Made by a program: the position numbers and the translations under genes. The notes beneath the pieces are model-generated. The model searched no databases. It had not been told where the DNA came from and saw only the letters and a program-made list of their open reading frames with translations. DNA of 64,000 nt, from NCBI GenBank assembly GCA_963693365.1, contig CAVNZM010000001.1, positions 1,116,001-1,180,000 of the forward strand, read 5' to 3'. This DNA is from Amoebidium appalachense (taxonomy: Eukaryota; Ichthyosporea). Positions 56,056 through 64,000 of this stretch are shown here, piece after piece (positions within the stretch are counted from its first letter, which is position 1; each line of letters opens with the position of its first letter).

Positions 56056-58857
56056 GTCTTGCCGGGGTTGGTGCTAAACCGACCGAGGAAAGCCGATGGC
56101 ATAGGCAATGTCGGGACGGGTGCACCGTGCCACCCAGAGGAGACGGCCGAGTAACTCACGGTAGGGCACGGTGAACGGTTGGGGGGGGCAGTCAGCCAGG
56201 GAGACGGTGGTGCCTGCAGGGATGGGGGTAGACTTGGACTTGGCATCGGTGAGGTTGAAGTCGTGGATGATATCCATGATGTAAGACCTCTGGTGCATGT
56301 GGAGGTGATGGGGATCAGAGTGATTAAAATCAACACCGAGCATACGGTCAAATGGACTCATACGACAGCTGGCCAACTTGCTGATGTGGGCAGCCAGGTC
56401 ACTGGCAGCAGTAGAACCCCGGGTGTTGGTGATGGTGGAGTCGTCGACGTAGTTACCAGCCCGAACCACATCGTTGTTGGGGAAGAACCGGAGGTAGATG
56501 CACGTGTCAGTCTTAGTACGGGTCAGGCCATGGGCAAGAAGAATGCCGTCGAGGAAGTCGTACCAAGCCTTGGAGGCTTGCTTGAGGCCATACAGGGCTT
56601 TCTTGAGTCTCCAGACCTTGCCAAGTGTGGCCATGGTGATGAATCCCGGGGGTTGTTTCATGTAGATGGTCTCGGTGAGTGGGCTGTTGAGAAAGGCCGT
56701 AGACACGTCGAGTTGATGGATGTCATGACCTTCAACAACGGCCAGAGCTAGGATAGCACGGAGAGCAGCCGGACGGATGACAGGGCTCTCAATCAACTCA
56801 TAGTCAACACCGTATTGCTGACTGAAGCCTTGAGCAACACCACGGGCCTTGATCTTGGTGTCACCAGCCGAGTTGAGAGTTTTCTCGGAGACAATCCACT
56901 TGAAGCCGACGATGTTAGCACCAAGGGGAGGGTCAACAAGTTCAAAGATGTCTTTGTCGACGAAGGCTTGATACTCAGCAGTGAGGGCTGACTTGACCTG
57001 GTCACCATTGGGTCCGGAACACAGTTGACGGACAAGTTTGGGTAGTTGGTCGATGTTGATGGGGGGACCGGGGGGAACTGGCAGGGTGGTGGTGGCTTTA
57101 AGTCCAACCTTGCCCTGTAGACGGGCAGAACGACGGGGTGCAGGAACCGGGGGAGGTGGAGACGGGGGGGGGGAACTTGGAAGTTCGGAATTGCAGGGGG
57201 GGCAACCTCCGGGCTTGACGGGGCCGAGTGGAAGTTGTCAGGGGAGCCGGGTCGGATGGGGGTGACGTTGCCAGGGGCAGGATGAAGGTCGGCAGGCTGG
57301 ACGGGCACGGGGGCAGGGGGGCCGGTGGGGGGGGGTGTCGGGGGAACGACGATGGCAGGGGGGGGGCCAGAGTACACCAGACAAACATCATCTTCAGTGT
57401 CAACTGTGGGGGTTGGGGTGGTCGAGGTGGCAGTGGTGTCGGGGGTCGGAAGTGTTGATGGGATGTCGGATGGGAGATAAGCTGATTCGTCGAAAATCAC
57501 ATCACGGAAGAGACTGGCACGATGGGTGGTGGGGTTGAAGATCCGGTGGCAGTGTGATTGAAGATCATAGCCGATATACATGCCGAGTTTGACGGTGGGG
57601 GCCAGCTTGTTCCGTTTAGAGGCTGGCACATGAGTGTAGGCAGGGCAACCGAACACTTTGAGCTCGGAGATGTCGGGCTTGACACCGTAGAAAACCTCGA
57701 ATGGTGTACGACCATTGGCAGTCGTGGACGGGGTGACGTTGATGATGTAGGCGGCATGTTGGAGGGCCTCAGCCCACAGTTTGGGGGACAGAGACTGATC
57801 TTGGACTTGATGGAGGAGGCAACGAACAATCTCTTGGAGGAACCGCATACGACGTTCAACATAGCCGTTCAGTTGAGGGCAGTCCACCGGAGCATAGCTG
57901 GCCTTGATGCCCTGGGAGAGGCAAAAAGCACGGGTAGCCTTGGAGGTGAACTCGGAGCCGGAGTCGAAGTGGTAGACACCAACTTTGGAGGGGGCATGGG
58001 TAGCAACGAGGTTGGTGTGAACTGTGATAATGTCCAGGGTGGTTGTACGGTCGGCCATCGGGTAGATTTTGACGAGTCCAGAGGCACGGCAGACAGTGAC
58101 GAGAGCAACCTTGGAACCTCCGTACGATGTTGTGGTAGGCTCAAAAAAATCCCAATGCCATTCATGACCGGGGATGTTGGAGTGAGGACGGTCACCCTTG
58201 AACGGAGCCTTGGTGGTTTTACCCATAATGCAGCCATGACAATCAGGAACATCACAGTCGAGGACAGACGAGGGGAGACCAATAACAAGGTCGTGTTTCA
58301 CCATGTCTTTGATGCTGGTCATAGCACGGTGCCCCAGACGATGGTGGCACCAGATGGATGGGTTAATACTGGTAGTGGCAGCCAGAGCCACAGGACGAGT
58401 GGGTGGTTGAATGGTGTAGTCCTTGAAGTAATACAGACCGTTGTGTAGACGGAGGTTGACGAGATGACGGCCGGTGAGTCGGTCGAAGAGGAATGACGGA
58501 GTGGAGGCATCATTCAAATCACCCTTGATGTATTCGGCAGCAGCTTGGGATGTTGAAATGAGGAAGGCTTGGCCAGACGGGGTGTAGTAGGCTTCAATGG
58601 TAAGGGAGGCAGTGCCATGGTCGGTGGTGGTGTTGATGACGATACGGCCGGTGTGGGTGGCCAAGACGGGGGTTCCATTGAAGGCAGCAACGGGAGTCGG
58701 TGTCGGAAGGGGAGGGAGGTCATGGAAGAACTCACGGTTGGGGCAGACAGTCATGTTGCACCCGGAATCCCAGGCAGGGTCGGAGGACACGGGGACGGAG
58801 CTAGCATTGTATGCCGAGAAAGCAAAGGAGACAGATTTCTCACTGCCTTGACGGGAA
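56051..58857 (-). pseudogene. Copia A gag-pol fragment (third copy)
   Basis: Runs from the C-terminal half of Gag and protease (WDSGCNMTV) through a complete integrase (HRLGH, DSGSEF, VERRM) to RT with NYVDDSTIT, and stops in the RT thumb at the junction with family B LTR. A single frame change in the G-run near 57165-57172 again lies in the proline-rich linker. At 58857 it is cut by an LTR of variant 2, after GGGAA. Confidence 0.92.
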
Positions 58858-59792
58858 TGTTATAATACGTGGTATTTACATATTGTAAGATCTTCTCAGT
58901 TCGTGTTATGTTTTCATTCATTCACTTAGTGAAAGAGATGTGCTCCTTGTACGTAAATTATGAGATCGATCTCCAGTGTATTTGAGTACTTGTAATCGTG
59001 TTGTGTCGGCTATATTCGTGTGTTTAGATATCGATTACAGCAACTGATTATAGGTACACGAGTCTACCCAGTAAGGGAGAAACGTGTACATGTTATGTGT
59101 ACATGAATATCTTCGGTTATAACTGTGTTTTGCTGTTCGTGTTTTCTGTCCTGCTTTCTTTTCTTTTTCCTCTTTCTTCTTCTTTCTTTTCTCTTTCTTT
59201 CTTCTCTTGTTTCCTTTCACATAATTACATTTCTCTCTCACTAATATACGTTGAGTAGATTTATATTACTCGTTATGTTTTGATTGGTAGAAAAAACACT
59301 TAGGCTACACTTTAGCTTGTCAGGTATGATTCATAGCTTAGTCAAACACTTTTGTTTTGTGTGTTGCCTTACTATATCCAATCAGTGGGCTTAGTCAGAA
59401 AATGTCTGAGTCTTTGTAGCCGATGATAGGTTAGAAACATCACCTCTTTCCTCGTTACTCTTCACCTCTTTTCTTTCTTATAGCTGTGACCTATGGTGTG
59501 CGTTCCTGTGCCTCCGGATCTATCCGGGAAATAATCAGTTAATTGTGATTGGTTATTTTAGACATAGATCTGATTTCCGACTGGTCGGAAATCATGTATG
59601 GATTTAACTTAAGCGAATTTCAGGTATTTATTAGCGATCAAAATAAATTGAGTTCAGTCGTGTCTAAACATTGATGTCTGTTGTGTACACTTCTCCGATC
59701 GCTCCGTGTTTTGTTGTTGTGTGTGTCTGTGGTGTTTTCACACTGCACCACTGTGTCTCTGCTTACATCCCAAATACTTATACAATTAAACA
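58858..59792 (+). repeat. Variant 2 LTR, 5'
   Basis: 935 bp, TGTTATAATACG to TTAAACA, inserted in the minus-strand family A fragment. Shows that variant 2 LTRs go with family A internal sequence. Confidence 0.92.
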
Positions 59793-59854
59793 GGTTATGC
59801 AGCCCTTTTGCACGCTCCCTACACACATCTAGCACTCGCGCTCGTTTTTCAATC

Positions 59855-60780
59855 ATGGATCCAAACAAAACTGGCGTAAACAAAATCACCATGTGGAAAG
59901 GTGAAGGGAAGACTGGTCCCGATAGCAAAACCACCTATTTTCAATGGGAAATCATTTTTCTCGGCATGATGACCGGCACTAAAGGTGTCCGACTCGTGGA
60001 TGTTGTACTTGCTGACAACTACGTCCCCCCTACCACCGTCGCGGTTGACGGTGAACCCCCCTTCTATGGCTACGGCACTACCGCGGAACTCAAGGAGGCC
60101 CGCAATTGCCTCCTGCTCCATATGATACAGAACATCGACCCTTCCGTCCTCACCACAGTTGCCCAGTACCGTATTGGCATGGACCCTGAACGGGCCATGT
60201 GGAAATTCCGTCAACACTACCTCCAAGGCAAACCCGATCAGATCCGCATCCTTCACCGTCAGTGGGATGCCTGTGCCCTTCAGCCCGGTGAATCATTCAC
60301 CACCTACCTGAGCCGTCTGCAGACCATCGTAAACCAGCTCCAGTCTCTCCAAGATGAGTCCATTCACTTCACTCGTCTAGCTGAGAAGTTCTTCAATGAA
60401 CTCACCACCAGAGACGACCTCACCCCCGAGTTCAACCGTCTTATCGAAGACTATCACTTCGGTGATAAGCTATTCCCCGACTTCGAGTCCCTCCACAACC
60501 ACGTCAAGGGCATCGAGTTACGTCAGGACCTCAAGATGCAACTCCGGAGCAACCGTGCCCACCGTGCCTCCAAGTCCAGCATGGCATTAAATGCCAGTGC
60601 TCCCCCCCCGTGATCTTCCTCGCCGTGACTTACGCACCCGACTTGACCGTACCCCTGGTACGGACCTCCGAACTCGTCTCTCCCGTCAGCACACCCGATC
60701 CCGTTCCCCTCACCGGCCTGCCTTCCGGTCCACGTCTCGTTCCCCCAGTCGTTCCCGTTTCTCGGGTTCCCGTCGTTCTT
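59855..60780 (+). pseudogene. Copia A gag fragment (fourth copy)
   Basis: Starts MDPNKTGVNK and follows the other copies closely for about 250 codons. A C-run one base longer (60602-60609) shifts the frame before the Arg/Ser-rich region, and the match ends at 60780, before the zinc knuckle. Confidence 0.92.
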
Positions 60781-61089
60781 GTAAACAACTGTACACATGA
60801 ACTGTACATGTTGACTAAAGAATGTGATCTACTAGCACACAATTCGCTCTTTGTCATGAATATCACATAAATATTATGTCCACACCAATAGGAATCAATC
60901 TTACCTAAGAAATGAACCATGTATGATTCTACCGCTGCATACCACATAAACGAAGTGAACCAATAAGATGTTTGCATAAATAGGACGAAGGTCTGACTGG
61001 CTTGGACCGCACCAGAATCACGAATGGCATGTTGCCACCCGCGCTGGCCGCGGATGAAGCAATCCTGGGCCTTGATCCGAAACCTGGGG
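60781..61089. other. Unassigned segment between gag fragment and LTR
   Basis: A/T-rich then a GC-rich end. It could belong, together with 62025-62197, to a Ty3-like LTR split by the variant 2 LTR, but no TSD supports this. No gene. Confidence 0.4.
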
Positions 61090-62024
61090 TGTTATAATAC
61101 GTAGTATTTACATATTGTAAGATCTTCTCAGTTCGTGTTATGTTTTCATTCATTTACTTAATGAAAAAGATGTGCTCCTTGTACGTAAATTATGACATCG
61201 ATCTCCAGTGTATTTGAGTACTTGTAATCGTGTTGTGTCGGCTATATTCGTGTGTTTAGATATCGATTACAGCAACTGATTATAGGTACACGAGTCTACC
61301 CAGTGAGGGAGAAACGTGTACATGTTATGTGTACATGAATATCTTCGGTTATAACTGTGTTTTGCTGTTCGTGTTTTCTGTCCTGCTTTCTTTTCTTTTT
61401 TTCCTCTTTCTTCTTCTTTCTTTTCTCTTTCTTTCTTCTCTTGTTTCCTTTCACATAATTATATTTCTCTCTCACTAATATACGTTGAGTAGATTTATAT
61501 TACTCGTTATGTTTTGATTGGTAGAAAAACACTTAGGCTACACTTTAGCTTGTCAGGTATGATTCATAGCTTAGTCAAACACTTTTGTTTTGTGTGTTGC
61601 CGTACTATATCCAATCAGTGGACTTAGTCAGAAAATGTCTGAGTCTTTGTAGCCGATGATAGGTTAGAAACATCACCTCTTTCCTCGTTACTCTTCACCT
61701 CTTTTCTTTCTTATAGCTGTGACCTATGGTGTGCGTTCCTGTGTCTCCGGATCTATCCGGGAAATAATCAGTTAATTGTGATTGGTTATTTTAGACATAG
61801 ATCTGATTTCCGACTGGTCGGAAATCATGTATGGATTTAACTTAAGGGAATTTCAGGTATTTATTAGCGATCAAAATAAATTGAGTTCAGTCGTGTCTAA
61901 ACATTGATGTCTGTTGTGTACACTTCTCCGATCCTTCCGTGTTTTGTTGTTGTGTGTCTGTGGTGTTTTCACACTGCACCACTGTGTCTCTGCTTTCATC
62001 CCAAAATACTTATACAATTTAACA
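61090..62024 (+). repeat. Variant 2 LTR, second copy
   Basis: 935 bp, TGTTATAATACG to AATTTAACA. Confidence 0.92.
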
Positions 62025-62212
62025 ATAACAAAGCCGTCCCAGTACGGGGATCACATCAGTGAAGTCTGAGACAGACTGAGTCGGCCCATAGTAAAAGCAA
62101 CCTGGCCGCGTGTGCCTTTCTACCCGTTCTCTGTCTTTATTTTGATTCAGTTGTACTCTGCCTTATCCTAACTAGTCCAACTGTTTACATTGGCGACCGC
62201 GCAGTTCAAGAA
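62025..62212 (+). mobile_element. Probable Ty3-like LTR end and primer-binding site
   Basis: Ends with CCAACTGTTTACA followed by TTGGCGACCGCGCAG. An LTR ending in ACA followed by TTGGCGAC is the classic start of many Ty3/gypsy internal regions, complementary to a tRNA 3' end. The start of the LTR was not located. Confidence 0.45.
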
Positions 62213-64000
62213 TCTCGCATCCTTCGAATCTCACATCTTTCAATCAGTTCAAGAATCTCACATCTTTCAATCAGCTCAAGAATCTCCCATGGCCGATCAC
62301 AACCCTTTTTCCCCCGATGATAGGCACATCTTTCCTTGTCCGGCTTAGAATATATACACCTACAAGTTTGAAGTGGCCAGCCCACCTACACGGAAAGAAT
62401 TGAAAGCATGTAAAACTTCTTTTGCTACGACACATCAAAAATGTGAAGAAAAAACGAATACACAACGAAACAACGAATACACGAACAAACGAATAAAGAA
62501 TTGCTAACGAAGCAATGAACCAACGAAAAACGAACCATCACGAATACGCAATGAAATAAAGAATTAACGACAAGCGAATGCATAGAGGAAATACGAATGA
62601 ATGCAACACAAAACAAAACAAAGTAACGAAGTTATCAAACGACAAAAAACGAAAAACGAAAGCAAAATGAAATGGAAATACGAAAATGAAAGAACGAATG
62701 CACAACACTGCTTGGGTTGCAATGCACACAGCCCCCTCTATGTTACGAAGAAAAGAAAACCGTTGCCCTTGCGTGCATTGCGCTATTGCACACTGTCATC
62801 GTGTCCATGCCACCGCATGCCACCGCATGCACCTCCACACTCGCAAGCCAGATGCACGGCCACTTTCAGCACGAATGCATTTAAAGAAGAAGATAGTCGC
62901 TGTTCCTATAGCATTGAGGACATAAGGTGCTGTGAAAGTAGTTTTGCATGCATGCTTCGAATTTCTCGCTGTTTTCGAATACAGCATGCCCCATAGTTTA
63001 GCGCACAGGATGCACAACATGCGCATGAATGTATGCTGGCATGCCTAAACACATTACGAACATATGCCTCATGTATGGCGGCCCTTCCTGGTGCCACGCC
63101 CTAACGAATTTGCACTCTTGGTGCACAAAAGGCATGTAATAAAGTCGATGCAGAACTTTTGTTCATGCATGTGAAAAACAAAGAAGGTGTTGGGTACGAA
63201 TTTTAAGGTGAATGCCCGTCTGTGGCAATACTGTGTAACATACCAATTACACTGTCAAGCCTTGCACTAGCTGCCGGCACACCCCCACCAGAACAAAAGA
63301 ATGTGGTATGGGCACCGTTCCCTCACAACCCCAGGCATACAGTGTCAGTATTTTGGCTGGAAGCCTTTCAGTTTCGAATTACGAATACCCTCCTTCACTA
63401 CTGAAGAAAGTGACGTGGAAGACGAATACGAATACGAATGCAAGGTGTTGTTGACTAACACATCGGACCATCATGTGTACCTAGGCCCTGGTACGGAGGT
63501 GACCATGTTATTCCCTTGCAATATGATGACACTGGAACAATTTAGCACGTGCATACCCCACCAATGGGCACATGCGGGAGACAACCCCACAAGCTGCCTT
63601 ATTGGGCACCTCTGCTAAAACGAATATTCTTCTCACGAAGGAACAGAAGAATGCCACGAACACGAACCACACACCCCCCAGGCAGCTACTTACGTCTGAT
63701 GTATGAAAGTAGTAGGTGTGTGAATGGGGTAACTCCATGAACACCAACACGAAAGAAAGCACAGCACAAAGCAGTTCCACGAACACGAATGGTTTTGGTT
63801 TTCCACACAACAAACAGAACCAACAGTAGGGCCACCTACAAAAGAAGCAGAGGATGGGGCACCATCCAGACCTGCACTGGAGGATATGAAGATACGAAGC
63901 GCGCTCACGAAGTTGCTTACAAAAGAAAGGGCGACTCTGACGACTTTTCTTTTTAGGCCAAGCCTCCAGAAGAATGTATTATGCCTGGAATCCCCCTGCT
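62213..64000 (+). other. ACGAA-rich region, possible Ty3-like internal remnant
   Basis: Leader with three copies of TCAAGAATCTC(A/G)CATC(T/C)TT, then a short frame from ATG 62289 ending after 19 codons. From about 62450 onward the motif ACGAA/ACGAAT recurs dozens of times. Apart from the fragment at 63415-63618 no conserved coding is seen. Confidence 0.5.
63415..63618 (+). pseudogene. Possible retroelement pol fragment
   Basis: Encodes VLLTNTSDHHVYLGPGTEVT, similar in pattern to the V-x-N-x-S ... G-T strand pair found after the protease in Ty3-like polyproteins. Interrupted upstream by a DEYEYE run generated by ACGAAT repeats. Weak evidence. Confidence 0.3.

Larger units (their letters stand above)
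58858..62024 (+). mobile_element. Rearranged copia A element with variant 2 LTRs
   Basis: LTR 58858-59792, family A internal start and gag to 60780, then 309 bp of other DNA, then a second variant 2 LTR (61090-62024) in the same orientation. The outer flanks (GGGAA and ATAAC) do not match, so it is not a simple insertion; deletion or recombination between two elements is likely. Confidence 0.8.

Noticed and set aside
58858-62024. Simple complete element with two LTRs
   Set aside because: The 5-bp flanks differ (GGGAA versus ATAAC) and the internal region changes to unrelated DNA at 60781.
62460-62730. Phe-rich minus-strand proteins
   Set aside because: They are produced by the ACGAA/TTCGT motif repetition and have no conserved features.

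Overview
The window is eukaryotic nuclear DNA. It has spliced genes with GT-AG introns, long (CA/GT)n and poly-G/poly-C tracts, tandem satellites, and many nested LTR and non-LTR retrotransposons. The species cannot be named from this sequence alone; an alga, another protist or an early fungus would all fit, and it is not bacterial. Coding exons are GC-rich and favour C-ending codons, while introns and intergenic DNA are richer in A/T.

Under the retrotransposons lies a two-gene module. On the minus strand (16044 to 5085) is an eight-exon gene of about 1125 codons. Its exon phases all agree, and it reads as a Plavaka/KDZ-type cut-and-paste transposase with an N-terminal C2H2 finger and the family's characteristic core and C-terminal motifs. 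On the plus strand, head to head with it, is an eight-exon gene (22439 to 54092) with a KDM4/KDM5-like JmjC domain followed by a C-terminal region I do not recognise. The roughly 0.95 kb between them is rich in CCAAT/ATTGG boxes and looks like a two-way promoter. A perfect 15-bp inverted repeat (3563-3577 and 55192-55206), with short motif arrays just inside it, brackets both genes. The working idea is a large DNA transposon, about 18 kb before later insertions, carrying a JmjC chromatin enzyme.

The JmjC gene has been broken by later insertions, each datable by target-site duplications (TSDs): a LINE in its 5' region (16960-22368, 15-bp TSD); a Ty1/copia family A element inside exon 2 (23641-30900, CAAAC); a solo LTR in intron 3 (32363-33295, ATTTC); a second family A element inside exon 7 (35688-45324, CGACC), itself hit by another LINE (36440-39474); and a family B copia in intron 7 (45611-53619, ATGCG), itself hit by a solo LTR (48844-49777, CGGCC). 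Taking out each exonic insertion plus one TSD copy restores the reading frame exactly. The transposase gene carries a 5'-truncated LINE (11124-13086, 16-bp TSD), a 365-bp satellite and a 183-bp satellite, all in introns.

Layout: 1-3200, scrambled copia B, Gag-like and retropepsin-like remnants; 3563-5084, left subterminal region and a tRNA-derived repeat; 5085-16044, transposase gene; 16045-22438, promoter region with LINE; 22439-54092, JmjC gene with its insertions; 54093-55206, right subterminal region; 55207-62024, further chimeric copia A/B fragments; 62025-64000, a probable Ty3-like element start in a region strikingly rich in the motif ACGAA.
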